DNA of 17,188 nt from VFMC01 sp031400715. Lineage in GTDB: Bacteria > Actinomycetota > Acidimicrobiia > Acidimicrobiales > Ilumatobacteraceae. The DNA lies in the NCBI GenBank assembly GCA_031400715.1, contig JANNQK010000304.1, positions 1 through 17,188 on the forward strand, read 5' to 3'. Below the pieces are notes generated by a model that made no database searches, was not told where the DNA came from, and saw nothing but the letters and a program-made list of their open reading frames with translations. Within the stretch, counting starts at the first letter, position 1. Each line of letters starts with the position of its first letter. The position numbers and the translations under genes were made by a program. Below, piece by piece: positions 1 through 7,734 of this stretch.

Positions 1-125
1 CCCCCCCTCTCGTCCCACCGCCCCCCGGCCCCCTGCTGCCGCCCGTCACCCCCGCGCGCCCCCCCCCGCCCCCGGCCCCACCCTCCTCCGCCACTACCCA
101 CCCCCCCCTCCCGGCACCCCCCACG
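1..125. other. C-rich low-complexity contig end
   Basis: The first roughly 120 bases are dominated by runs of C broken by single G, T or A, unlike the balanced G/C mix that follows from about position 125. No credible coding frame, hairpin or promoter is visible. It lies just beyond the 3' end of the carotenoid oxygenase gene. I read it as a low-quality sequence end (for example poly-G read artefacts seen in reverse complement) rather than biology, but a true C-tract cannot be excluded from one sequence. Confidence 0.6.
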
Positions 126-149
126 TCTCGCTCGGTCGGGCCTGCCAGG

Positions 150-1496
150 TCAGTCGGCAACGCTGGCGTTCACCCAACTGCCGTGGAACCCGAAGGGGAC
201 ACGGGGCAGATGGATGGTCGCGACGGGCTCGTCGCTCATCGTCGCTGCGTCGTAGATGACGCACTCGCTCTGGTCGACGTGGGCGTCGTAGACGTAGGTG
301 ATCAGGTAGCCGTCGTCTTCGGCGGTTCCACCGTCGGCCGGCACGAAGACCGCCTCGCCCGGTTGGCGGCCGAGGCCGACGTCGATCGATGAACGGGCGC
401 CCGTCTGCTGGTCGTACTTCAGCAGGGTGCCCGACGAGTTGATCGAGTTCTCGAGGCTCAGGCCGACGTCGAACCCCATCAGATAGCCGTACCGGTGCGG
501 CAGACCGATGCGGGCATCGGGCACGCGGGGGAAGTCCGCCGGGTGGTCGTCGATCTGCGTCTCCGAGACCGTGCCGGTCGCGGTGTCGATGACCCAGCGG
601 TGCAACATCGGGCTGGGGAAGTCCATCCCGCCGTTGCGCCACACGTGGCTCATCCGGGCCACGTCGATCACGATCTTGGTGCCGTCCTCGTACGCGTTCA
701 GCGGATGGAAGACGTAGCAGGGGTTGATGTCGTACCAGACCACCGAAGCGTCGTTGCCGTTGCGGGGCAACACGCCGAGGCGGGCCGGGTAGTCGTCGTC
801 CCAACGGATCGGCATCTCGCCCTTGAGGGCCAGATCCATGTCGAACACCGCGGGAAGGTCCATGAAGATGATGTGGTTCTGCGTGACGTTGAAGTCGTGC
901 ATCATCGTCGGCCCCCCGACGGTGATCTCCTCACTCTGGACGAGTTGGCCATCCGCTGACACTCGGAGGTACGTGAGGTACGGCGGCAAGGCCGAGTACC
1001 CGAACGCGAGCAACTCGCCGGTGACCGGGCAGATCTTCGGGTGCGCCGTGAACGATCCGGTGAGCTTGCCGTCGAAGTCCGTCGGGCCCACCGTCTCGAG
1101 CCCGCCGTCGAGGACGTAGGGGAAGTGTCCCTCTTCGAGAGCGAGGATCTTGCCGGAGTGGCCGATGACGTGAGTGTTGGCCTTCGAAGCCGTCTTGTCG
1201 AGGGCCACGTTCAGATCGAGGATGTCGAGCTGCGGGTTGGCGATGAACGGTGTCTGCACGTAGCGGTTGCGGTACCACTCGGCCTTGCCGTCACGCAGGC
1301 GCACGCCATGGATCATGCCGTCACCGAAGAACGGGTGATCGCTCATGCCGGTGAAGGGGTTGGCTCCGTTGCGGAGGTAGCGGCCGTCGAGCTCGGTCGG
1401 GATCGTGCCGGTCACGCGCAACTCGGTGAGCGTGACTTCGTCCTGGGTCGGGCGGCCGTTTCCTCTGAGATGGGCGGGTACTTCGGTCATGGACAT
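150..1496 (-). CDS. Carotenoid oxygenase (RPE65/CCD family)
   Basis: A non-heme Fe(II) dioxygenase that cleaves a double bond in a carotenoid, apocarotenoid or stilbene-like substrate to give aldehydes or ketones. At 448 residues it is close to normal family length. The four iron-binding histidines of the seven-bladed propeller are visible in their family contexts: H152 (TAHPK), H200 (MMHDF), H264 (VFHPLNAYEDG) and H438 (GFHGSW, near the C-terminus). The N-terminal RYLRNGANP and FFGDGMIHG blocks are also typical. I chose the ATG at 1496 because GGAGG (1502-1506) lies 5 bases upstream; an ATG at 1490 is possible, and the open frame running up to 1598 lacks family similarity in its first 34 residues. 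It is the last gene of the minus-strand series and may have its own promoter. Family assignment is firm; the substrate cannot be read from sequence. Confidence 0.93.
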   Translation of the reverse strand: MSMTEVPAHLRGNGRPTQDEVTLTELRVTGTIPTELDGRYLRNGANPFTGMSDHPFFGDGMIHGVRLRDGKAEWYRNRYVQTPFIANPQLDILDLNVALDKTASKANTHVIGHSGKILALEEGHFPYVLDGGLETVGPTDFDGKLTGSFTAHPKICPVTGELLAFGYSALPPYLTYLRVSADGQLVQSEEITVGGPTMMHDFNVTQNHIIFMDLPAVFDMDLALKGEMPIRWDDDYPARLGVLPRNGNDASVVWYDINPCYVFHPLNAYEDGTKIVIDVARMSHVWRNGGMDFPSPMLHRWVIDTATGTVSETQIDDHPADFPRVPDARIGLPHRYGYLMGFDVGLSLENSINSSGTLLKYDQQTGARSSIDVGLGRQPGEAVFVPADGGTAEDDGYLITYVYDAHVDQSECVIYDAATMSDEPVATIHLPRVPFGFHGSWVNASVAD

Positions 1497-1500
1497 GACG

Positions 1501-1536
1501 ACCTCCAGTGGTCTCGGTCTGCTGTCGCGGACCGTA
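1501..1536 (-). promoter_or_regulatory. Putative -10 and RBS of the carotenoid oxygenase gene
   Basis: On the minus strand, TACGGT (1536-1531) fits a TANNNT -10 element and would place a transcript start near 1524. GGAGG (1506-1502) is then a strong ribosome binding site 5 bases before the ATG at 1496. No convincing -35 element is seen. The 128-bp gap to the aldehyde dehydrogenase (1497-1624) also holds a GCCCG-TCT-CGGGC hairpin at 1575-1587 with no T-run, and a 9-bp direct repeat of CGTCTCGGG, which could separate the two transcription units. Confidence 0.35.
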
Positions 1537-1624
1537 GCACTGGGCAGGTCGGCGATCGTGAGTGGGCACGTCGGGCCCGTCTCGGGCGTCTCGGGCAATC
1601 ATGCGCGCGAGGCGTGCACCGGGA

Positions 1625-3148
1625 TCAGCCGAACGTGACCCCTTGCGCGAGTGGCAACTCGTTGGAGTAGTTGATCGTGTTGGTGGCTCGGCGCATGTAG
1701 GCCTTCCACGAGTCGCTCCCGCTCTCGCGTCCGCCGCCGGTGGTCTTCTCGCCGCCGAACGCACCGCCGATCTCGGCGCCGCTCGGGCCGATGTTCACGT
1801 TGGCGATGCCGCAGTCGCTCCCGTCGGCCGCCATGAACCGTTCGGCGTCGCGTACGTCGGTGGTGAAGATGCTGCTGGCCAGGCCCTGGGGTACGGCGTT
1901 GTGCAGATGGATCGCCTCGTCGAAGTCGTCGTAGCCCATCGCGTACAGCACGGGGGCGAAGGTCTCGGTCTCCACGATGCCGCTCTGGGTCGGCATCGAG
2001 ACCAGCGCAGGGCGCACGTAGGCTGCGCTGGGGGCCTCGTCGACGTACAACTGCTCGCCGCCCGCCACCACGGTGCCACCGTCGACGGTCGCCTGGCCGA
2101 GCGCCCGAACCATGGCTGCATGTGCAGTCGGGGTGATGAGCGGGCCGACCAGTGTGTCGGCGCGCAGCGGGTCGCCGACCGGCAGCGACTCGAAGGCGGT
2201 GCCCACCTTCGACAACACCTCGTCGAGTCGTGAACGATGCACGATCAACCGACGCAACGACGTGCACCGTTGACCGGCGGTACCAGCGGCCGAGAACGTG
2301 ATGCCACGGACGGCGAGCGCCAGATCGGCCGACTCGGTGACGATCGCCGCGTTGTTCCCGCCGAGCTCGAGGATGGAACGTCCGAATCGGCCGGCGACGA
2401 TGGGGGCAACCTTCGCACCCATCGCCGTGGAACCCGTGGCGCTCACCAGCGGCACCCCGTCGCTCGCCACCAGTTCGGCACCCACGCTGCCATCGCCGAG
2501 GACCACTTGGTTGAGATGTGCAGGCGCTCCGAGCTCGGCTGCAGCGCGTCGCAACAGCGCGTCGGTGGCGAGCGCGGTGAGCGGGGTGAGCTCGCTCGGC
2601 TTCCAGATCACCGTGTTCCCGCACACCAGCGCCAGCGCGGCGTTCCAGGACCAGACGGCCACCGGGAAGTTGAAGGCCGTGATGACCGCAGTGGGCCCCA
2701 GCGGATGCCACTGCTCCATCAACCGGTGCCCCGGACGCTCGGAGGCGATCGTGAGACCGTGGAGCTGACGGCTGAGGCCGACGGCGAAGTCGCAGATGTC
2801 GATCATCTCCTGCACCTCGCCGAGGGCTTCGCTCTCGATCTTGCCCGCCTCGAGCTGCACGATCCGGGCGAGGTCGCTCTTGTGGGCGCGCAACAGCGTC
2901 CCGAGGATTCGCACGAGCTCACCTCGCCGTGGCGCCGGCGTGGTGCGCCACACCCGGAACGCCTCCGTCGCGCGATCGACGGCATCGGCGACTGCCACCG
3001 TCGCGTCGACGGTGCCGAGTTGCCCGCCCGTCACCGGTGTGCGGGCACGGTGCGCGCCGTCGGCCGACAGGCCGGTCGCACCACACGCTGTCAGCGCATC
3101 GAGCGCGAGTGGAACGAGGACGTCGGTGGTGGAGATGCTCACCGCCAC
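1625..3148 (-). CDS. ALDH7-type aldehyde dehydrogenase (P6C / aminoadipate semialdehyde dehydrogenase)
   Basis: An NAD(P)-dependent aldehyde dehydrogenase. The likely reaction is oxidation of alpha-aminoadipate semialdehyde (in equilibrium with piperideine-6-carboxylate) to 2-aminoadipate in lysine breakdown. Visible features are the AFNFPV segment with the oxyanion Asn160, IWKPSE with cofactor-binding Lys183, a GSTAMG dinucleotide turn (239-244), the general base Glu261 in LELGGNNA and the nucleophile Cys295 in GQRCTS. The C-terminal stretch FGGEKTTGGGRESGSD followed by KAYMRR, TINYSNELPLAQG is the hallmark of the ALDH7/antiquitin subfamily, so this is not a generic ALDH. Its 507 residues match that subfamily. 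The start is GTG at 3148 with no strong ribosome binding site. It begins 42 bp after the toroid-protein gene and may be co-transcribed with it. Subfamily confidence is high; the physiological substrate is inferred. Confidence 0.93.
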   Translation of the reverse strand: MAVSISTTDVLVPLALDALTACGATGLSADGAHRARTPVTGGQLGTVDATVAVADAVDRATEAFRVWRTTPAPRRGELVRILGTLLRAHKSDLARIVQLEAGKIESEALGEVQEMIDICDFAVGLSRQLHGLTIASERPGHRLMEQWHPLGPTAVITAFNFPVAVWSWNAALALVCGNTVIWKPSELTPLTALATDALLRRAAAELGAPAHLNQVVLGDGSVGAELVASDGVPLVSATGSTAMGAKVAPIVAGRFGRSILELGGNNAAIVTESADLALAVRGITFSAAGTAGQRCTSLRRLIVHRSRLDEVLSKVGTAFESLPVGDPLRADTLVGPLITPTAHAAMVRALGQATVDGGTVVAGGEQLYVDEAPSAAYVRPALVSMPTQSGIVETETFAPVLYAMGYDDFDEAIHLHNAVPQGLASSIFTTDVRDAERFMAADGSDCGIANVNIGPSGAEIGGAFGGEKTTGGGRESGSDSWKAYMRRATNTINYSNELPLAQGVTFG

Positions 3149-3190
3149 ATCATGCCAGCCTGCTCACCCCGCCTCGGGGCGACGGCCGGG

Positions 3191-4216
3191 TCAGTCGGGT
3201 TGTCTCGGGGTGAACACGGTGCTGGCCGGCGACGCACCGGTGATCGCATCGGCGGCGAGGATCACCGCTGCCGCGGTGTAGGCCGAGGTCTCGCCGAACG
3301 GGAACCGTTCGAGTGTGGGGTACACGATGCCGGTCCAGTACGAGCCGTCGTCCAGTCGGTGCGACCTGGTCCACGCCAGCAGGTCGGTTGCCGTCGAGAA
3401 ATCCCCGCTCGTCGCGTAGGCGATCGCCGCCTCGGCCGTCTCGGACGCGGTGATCCATGGCTCGTCGCTCACGCAACGAATGCCCTTGCCCTCCATCGCG
3501 AACACGTCCCACTTGTCGGCGAGGTGAGCCTTCGCGTCCTCGCCCGTCACGGCGCCGCTCAGGACCGGGTAGTACCAGTCCATCGCCCAGCGAGGCTTCG
3601 GCTCGAACGCCTCGGGATGGTTGGCGACGATGAACGCCATCTGCTCGGCAGCGTCGTGCCAGTCAGGTCTCGGTTCGTTGATCAGTCGGGCGAGATGCGC
3701 CCCGCATCGGAGCGCATGTTGGATGCTGGACGACCCGGTGAGCAGTGCGTAGTCCCACGGCAGCGTGTGTTCGGTGCGAGCCCACAGCACGGTTCCGTTG
3801 CTCTTGCGCATGCCGAGCACCCAATCGAGGGCTCGCTCGACCGTCGGCCAGAGGTGGTCGACGAAGGCGCGATCCCAGGTGCAGAGCCAGTGATGCCAGA
3901 CACCGGTCGCGATGTAGGCGCACACGTTGGTGTCGAGCTTGGCCTCCTCCACCGATCCGTCCGGCAGGTAGTAGTTCCACCAGCTCCCGTCCGGCCGTTG
4001 CATGTCGACCAACCACTCGTAGGCGCGCTCGGCCTCATGATGGAAGCCGGCCACGTCGAGCGCCATGGCCGTCTCGACATGGTTCCAGGGATCGCAGTGA
4101 CCGTCGACGAACCACGGGATCATCCCGGTGTCGAGCTGCAACGACACGATCGACTCGGCGCTCTGCACGATTTCGTCTGCGCTCAGGACGCCATCGAGGT
4201 TCGGCACCGTGGTCAC
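3191..4216 (-). CDS. Alpha/alpha-toroid protein (prenyltransferase/squalene-cyclase-like fold)
   Basis: A 341-residue protein of repeated helical segments with QW-like turns: QRPDGSW at 73-79 and DDGSYW at 289-294, plus conserved aromatic patches such as DPWNHVETA (42-50) and TLPWDYALL (151-159). This pattern fits the alpha/alpha barrel shared by squalene cyclases, protein prenyltransferases and several glycoside hydrolases. I see neither the DXDD motif of squalene-hopene cyclases nor a DDXXD prenyl-diphosphate site, so a prenyltransferase name should be read as fold only; a carbohydrate-active enzyme is equally possible. The start is the GTG at 4216, overlapping the methyltransferase stop by four bases (GTGA), which implies translational coupling. 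The open frame upstream to 4666 is antisense-like noise. Its job is probably tied to the glycosyltransferase and methyltransferase encoded just before it. Confidence 0.8.
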   Translation of the reverse strand: MTTVPNLDGVLSADEIVQSAESIVSLQLDTGMIPWFVDGHCDPWNHVETAMALDVAGFHHEAERAYEWLVDMQRPDGSWWNYYLPDGSVEEAKLDTNVCAYIATGVWHHWLCTWDRAFVDHLWPTVERALDWVLGMRKSNGTVLWARTEHTLPWDYALLTGSSSIQHALRCGAHLARLINEPRPDWHDAAEQMAFIVANHPEAFEPKPRWAMDWYYPVLSGAVTGEDAKAHLADKWDVFAMEGKGIRCVSDEPWITASETAEAAIAYATSGDFSTATDLLAWTRSHRLDDGSYWTGIVYPTLERFPFGETSAYTAAAVILAADAITGASPASTVFTPRQPD

Positions 4217-4965
4217 GAGGCCGGTTCCATCTCGGTCGTCGACTGGCGTGCAGGCTTGCGCCCGTAGACGATCAGGCTCTTGCCGAGCACCGGCGCCAGA
4301 CCGCGCTCGAGCAGCTTCATGCCGACGGGCTGGTTGACGATCTCCCACTCGAGCAGCTTCTGGTACGCGTTGACGGCGCGGTTGTCGGTGCGGCGAGGAC
4401 CAACCGCGCACTTGAGCCACCAGTACGGCGAGTGCAAGGCGTGGGCGTGATGGCTGCCGAGCACCTCGAGGCCGGCACTGCGCAGCTTCGCCTTCAACTC
4501 GGTGGCCGAGTAGATGCGGACGTGCCCGCCGACACTCTTGGGAGCGTGGTACTCGTCGCTGAGCATCCAGTTGACCTTCTCGGGAAACCATGTGGGCACG
4601 GTGGCGGCGAACGTGCCCCCGGGCTTGAGCACGCGAACGAACTCCGCGATCGCGTCGACGTCGCACTGGATGTGCTCGAGCACCTCGCTGGTGATCACTC
4701 GATCGAAGGTGTTCGCGGCGAAACCGAGCACGGTGGCATCGCCGCGAAGGACTCCGACGTACCGTTCTTCGGCGATCTCGCCGGCTTCCACCATTGCGCC
4801 GAAGGTGCCGCGGGTACCGACGACCTCGTCGGCGGCGTAGTCGAGCGCCACCACGTTGGCTCCTCGGCGCGCCAACTCGAAGGCGTGGCGGCCGAAACCC
4901 GCACCTGCGTCGAGCACGAGGTCGCCCGCACGGACGCCCAACCGATCGAATCTGATGGTCAGCAC
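4213..4965 (-). CDS. Class I SAM-dependent methyltransferase
   Basis: A 250-residue Rossmann-fold methyltransferase. Motif I is VLDAGAGFGRHA (17-28), followed by the acidic end of strand 2 (ALDYA, 40-44), a motif II region GDATVL (75-80), DRVITSEVLEHI (88-99) and the post-motif RVLKPGG (111-117). This is the Methyltransf_11 type used on small molecules, lipids and sugars. The start is GTG at 4965, four bases after the glycosyltransferase stop, with AGGA nine bases upstream. The longer open frame to 5172 runs antisense-like into the glycosyltransferase and was rejected. The C-terminal part (about 140-235) beyond the fold contains the aromatic-rich SPYWWLK. The stop overlaps the next gene as GTGA. 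Methylation of a glycan or lipid made by its neighbours is inference. Confidence 0.9.
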   Translation of the reverse strand: MLTIRFDRLGVRAGDLVLDAGAGFGRHAFELARRGANVVALDYAADEVVGTRGTFGAMVEAGEIAEERYVGVLRGDATVLGFAANTFDRVITSEVLEHIQCDVDAIAEFVRVLKPGGTFAATVPTWFPEKVNWMLSDEYHAPKSVGGHVRIYSATELKAKLRSAGLEVLGSHHAHALHSPYWWLKCAVGPRRTDNRAVNAYQKLLEWEIVNQPVGMKLLERGLAPVLGKSLIVYGRKPARQSTTEMEPAS

Positions 4966-4969
4966 GAAC

Positions 4970-6271
4970 TCAGATCCTGCCGTTCCGGCGGAGCTTGTCG
5001 ACGTTGTGGGGCATCGCCAGCACCTCGCGGTATTGATCGACCGTGAGCTGTGCGCAGTGCTTCCAACTCCACCGCTCGACCACGCGCTGCCGACCGGCGG
5101 CACCGACGCGAGCGCGAAGCTCGGCACTGTCGAGGCCGCGACGGATCGCGCTGGTGAGGGAATCGACGTCACCCGCCTTGCACCCGAGCACGGTGTCGTT
5201 GTCGGCGCCGGTCACCTCGGGGAGCGCTCCGCCGTCGGTGGCCACGAGGCAGATTCCTGTGCACATGGCTTCGATCGCCGGCAGGCTGAACCCCTCGTAC
5301 AGACTCGGCACGACGGCGAGCTCGGCCTCGGCGTACAGCTCGACGATCCGTTCGTCGGTCACACCCGACACGAAGTCGATGTACGGGCGCAGCCCCAGTT
5401 GATCGATGAGATCGGCGCTGTGTCCCTCGCGTGGCTTGCCGATGATGGTGAGGCGAACGTCGCGCTCGGTGCGCAGCTTCGCCATCGCCTCCAGCAGGTA
5501 GGCGAGACCCTTCAATGCGACATCGGCCGATGCGGTGGTGATGAGGCGCCCGGGTTGGCGCTGCACCCCGTCGATCGGCTTGAACAGATCGGGGTCGACG
5601 CCGACGGGCACGAGGCGCATGCGATCCATGCTGACTCCCATGTCGGCATTGATGTCCTTGATCGAGTTCTGACTGACCACCACGATGCGCGGCATCTGGC
5701 TGGCGACCTTGCCCTGCATCTCGACGAAGCGGTACCAGCGCTTGAGCGCGCGGCGCTTCGAGCCGCTCTTGGCGTGTTCCATCTCGAGAGCACGATCGCG
5801 AGTGATGGGGTGGTGGAGGGTGACCACGGTGGGGATGAGCTTCTCGAGTTTCAAGATGCCGTAGCCCAGGCACTGGTTGTCGTGGACGAGATCGAAATCG
5901 GCGGTGCGCTGCTTCAGCGCGCCGAGCACCCGAGTGCTGAACGCACGCGGTTCGGCGAAGGTGCCGCGCAGGTGCATGAGGACTTCGACGAGGTCACCTT
6001 TGGTCTTGATCTCCCAGTAACCCGGCAGGCGGCCGGGGTAGGAGTCGTTCCAGATGTCGAGGCTGGGCAACTTGTGCAGCGGGATGCGCTCGTCGAGCAC
6101 CGGGTAGGGCTGGCCGCCGAACACCTCGACCTCGTGGCCGAGGTCGAGGAGCGCCTTGGTCAGGTGTCGTGTGTAGACGCCCTGGCCACCCACGTGCGGC
6201 TTGCCGCGATAGGTGAGATAGGCCAGACGCAGAGGCGCATCGGGGTCGAGCGGAGAGCGCCGTGCAGACAT
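4970..6271 (-). CDS. Glycosyltransferase family 4
   Basis: A GT-B fold retaining glycosyltransferase of 433 residues. The N-terminal acceptor domain has LAYLTYRGKP then GGQGVYTRHL (28-37), the glycine-rich loop typical of GT4 enzymes. The C-terminal donor domain carries the E-x7-E motif (E326 and E334 in EGFSLPAIEA) and Lys254 in the phosphate-contact region ALKGLAYLLEA. No signal peptide or membrane helix is visible, so action on the cytoplasmic face with a nucleotide sugar is expected. It is the first gene of a close trio with the methyltransferase and toroid protein. There is no Shine-Dalgarno, but a TAGCCT hexamer sits just upstream, so a leaderless or very short-leader transcript is likely. 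Donor and acceptor cannot be predicted. Confidence 0.92.
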   Translation of the reverse strand: MSARRSPLDPDAPLRLAYLTYRGKPHVGGQGVYTRHLTKALLDLGHEVEVFGGQPYPVLDERIPLHKLPSLDIWNDSYPGRLPGYWEIKTKGDLVEVLMHLRGTFAEPRAFSTRVLGALKQRTADFDLVHDNQCLGYGILKLEKLIPTVVTLHHPITRDRALEMEHAKSGSKRRALKRWYRFVEMQGKVASQMPRIVVVSQNSIKDINADMGVSMDRMRLVPVGVDPDLFKPIDGVQRQPGRLITTASADVALKGLAYLLEAMAKLRTERDVRLTIIGKPREGHSADLIDQLGLRPYIDFVSGVTDERIVELYAEAELAVVPSLYEGFSLPAIEAMCTGICLVATDGGALPEVTGADNDTVLGCKAGDVDSLTSAIRRGLDSAELRARVGAAGRQRVVERWSWKHCAQLTVDQYREVLAMPHNVDKLRRNGRI

Positions 6272-6279
6272 GACGGAAC

Positions 6280-6285
6280 AGGCTA
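6280..6285 (-). promoter_or_regulatory. Putative -10 element of the glycosyltransferase operon
   Basis: Minus-strand TAGCCT ends 8 bases before the ATG at 6271, and no ribosome binding site follows it. This would give a near-leaderless mRNA for the glycosyltransferase-methyltransferase-toroid operon. No -35 match is clear. Confidence 0.35.
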
Positions 6286-6327
6286 CCGGCCGGTAACGGG
6301 ATGGCTCCGGGGGCGAACGTGTCGCCC

Positions 6328-6351
6328 GTCAGGTCGTCCGTCAGGTCGTCC
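6328..6351. repeat. 12-bp tandem duplication at the epimerase stop
   Basis: GTCAGGTCGTCC occurs twice in a row (6328-6339 and 6340-6351). The second copy contains the TGA stop of the epimerase gene on the minus strand; the first copy carries the same stop again just after it. It looks like a replication-slippage duplication with no effect on the protein. Confidence 0.75.
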
Positions 6352-7123
6352 AGGCGATGGTCATCGTGCGCTGGAGCATCTCACCCGGCTGGATGATGGT
6401 CGCCGCCCCCAGGTTGACGGCATCGGGGGGACCGCTCTGCGGTTCGACGCAGGTGGCGTGGTCGGGTTTGTCGTACACCACCCAGTGATCGCAATCGCTG
6501 GCGACGGTGACCGTGATCGAGGGCGAGATCTGCAGCACGAGCGGCGCCAACGGACGGACGAAGCAGTCGTCCCATGGCCGGGCGGGCGGATCGATGAGCT
6601 CGCCGGTCGGGATGCCGGCGTCGTCCTGTCGATACATCGCGCCGAAGCGAAGGTCGTCGGCCACCGGCTTCCGGAACCACGGATGCCAGCCGAGCGTCGC
6701 CGGCATCGCCTGCGCTCCCGCTGTCACCGTGAGCACACAGATCAACGCATCGGGGGTGAGCAGCACGTGCTGGTGAGCGGTGCCTCCCAGCTGCCATCTC
6801 AGCGCGCACTGCATCTCGACGTGGTCGAATCCCTGATCGAGGACGTCCCAGGCGCTCACGAAGCCGCTGCCGTGGATGGCGTGCGGCCCGAGGTTCACCG
6901 GGAGCTGGATCTGGTGGCCTCCCCACCGCAGCAGCCCGTTGCGGACGCGGCCGGCGTAGGGCACCATCGGGTAGCTGCCCCACAGGAGTGGGTCGCTCGC
7001 AGGAGTGCCGGTCACCAGCAGTTCCTCGACGTCTCTGCCCGTGCCGACGCGGATCGACGCGATCCGTCCCCCCGAGATCGGGCTCACGAGCACCGTCGCC
7101 TGTCCTGCTTCCAACTCCACCAT
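6341..7123 (-). CDS. Aldose 1-epimerase (galactose mutarotase-like)
   Basis: A 260-residue beta-sandwich epimerase that interconverts alpha and beta anomers of a hexose or hexose phosphate. The family's catalytic set is visible: H84 in HAIHG (81-85), H147 in GWHPWF (145-150) and the base Glu227 in VEPQSGPPDA (226-235). YPMVPYAGRVRNG (51-63) is the usual N-terminal substrate loop. The length is a little short of the 290-340 residues of classical GalM and closer to compact mutarotase-like paralogues, so the exact sugar is open. The start is the ATG at 7123; upstream in-frame ATGs would run into dtd, which is encoded divergently. CAGACT lies exactly six bases before the ATG and no ribosome binding site is visible, consistent with a leaderless transcript. 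Confidence 0.9.
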   Translation of the reverse strand: MVELEAGQATVLVSPISGGRIASIRVGTGRDVEELLVTGTPASDPLLWGSYPMVPYAGRVRNGLLRWGGHQIQLPVNLGPHAIHGSGFVSAWDVLDQGFDHVEMQCALRWQLGGTAHQHVLLTPDALICVLTVTAGAQAMPATLGWHPWFRKPVADDLRFGAMYRQDDAGIPTGELIDPPARPWDDCFVRPLAPLVLQISPSITVTVASDCDHWVVYDKPDHATCVEPQSGPPDAVNLGAATIIQPGEMLQRTMTIAWTT

Positions 7124-7204
7124 GGCGACAGTCTGACAGCCGACCGGGCGCCCGACCATCTGGGGTCTGTCATGCGTCGTGCGCCCGTCTGGCAACATCG
7201 AGCG
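7124..7204. promoter_or_regulatory. Divergent promoter region, epimerase / dtd
   Basis: This 81-bp gap separates the divergent epimerase and dtd genes. On the minus strand CAGACT (7135-7130) lies six bases before the epimerase ATG. On the plus strand CAACAT (7193-7198) lies six bases before the dtd ATG. Both fit a degenerate YANNNT -10 at the spacing expected when the start codon is also the transcript start. Neither gene has a Shine-Dalgarno sequence. Confidence 0.35.
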
Positions 7205-7681
7205 ATGCGAGGACTCGTGCAACGGGTGATACAGGCGTCGGTCACGGTGGTGTCCGCCGAGGCGAGCGGAGCGACCGATGACGTCGTGGGGAAGGACGTG
7301 GTGGGGCAGATCGGTCAGGGGCTGTGCGTCCTGGTCGGCGTCACCCACGGCGACACCGAGGCCGATGCCGTGAGGCTGGCCGACAAGATCTGGCATCTGC
7401 GGGTGATGGACGACGACGACGGGGTGATGAACCGATCGGTCGCCGACACCACTCGGGAGGTGCTGGTGGTCAGCCAGTTCACGCTGTACGGCGACACCAG
7501 CGCCGGTCGGCGTCCGAGCTGGATCGCCGCGGCCCGACCCGACCATGCCGAACCGCTCGTCGAGCGTGTGGTGGCGAGACTGCGCGACCTGGGTGCGACG
7601 GTCGCGACCGGGCGCTTTCGGACCGAGATGATGGTGTCACTCGTGAACGATGGCCCCGTCACGGTGCTCGTCGAGGTCTGA
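7205..7681 (+). CDS. dtd: D-aminoacyl-tRNA deacylase
   Basis: A homodimeric cytoplasmic enzyme that hydrolyses D-amino acids (and misloaded glycine) from tRNA as chiral proofreading. The N-terminus MRGLVQRVIQASVTV is typical. The two active-site signatures are present: SQFTLYGD (90-97) and the Gly-cisPro loop in NDGPVTV (148-154). GRRPSW (101-106) is the usual substrate loop. The protein is 158 residues against roughly 145-150 in common homologues; the extra residues sit near 18-32, between the first strands, where the sequence is rich in Asp, Gly and Val. The start is the ATG at 7205; the open frame extends hundreds of codons further upstream, but that part is antisense to other genes. The gene appears monocistronic or followed by the Crp-type regulator 99 bp downstream. 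Confidence 0.96.
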   Translation: MRGLVQRVIQASVTVVSAEASGATDDVVGKDVVGQIGQGLCVLVGVTHGDTEADAVRLADKIWHLRVMDDDDGVMNRSVADTTREVLVVSQFTLYGDTSAGRRPSWIAAARPDHAEPLVERVVARLRDLGATVATGRFRTEMMVSLVNDGPVTVLVEV

Positions 7682-7734
7682 GCTCGGCCGTCGCCTGACC
7701 GGCGTGGCACGGGCGATGCCCACCCTGGCTTGCT

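Noticed and set aside
1497..1598. Longer N-terminus of the carotenoid oxygenase.
   Set aside because: The ATG at 1496 has GGAGG five bases upstream, and the extra 34 residues do not resemble the family.
3167..3179. CCCCG-CCT-CGGGG hairpin between the toroid and ALDH genes.
   Set aside because: A five-pair stem with no T-run is expected by chance at this GC content; not called as a terminator.
2237..4267. A 676-codon plus-strand open frame.
   Set aside because: It is antisense to the aldehyde dehydrogenase and toroid genes, has low-complexity Arg/Gly/His/Asp-rich composition and shows no recognisable domain.
4217..4666. N-terminal extension of the toroid protein.
   Set aside because: The 150 extra residues are an out-of-frame shadow of the methyltransferase gene, and the GTG at 4216 gives a coupled start with a normal protein.
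4856..7681. A 941-codon plus-strand open frame that ends in dtd, resembling a fusion protein.
   Set aside because: Only the last 158 codons match a family. The rest is antisense to the methyltransferase, glycosyltransferase and epimerase genes, which have clear motifs; high GC keeps such frames open.
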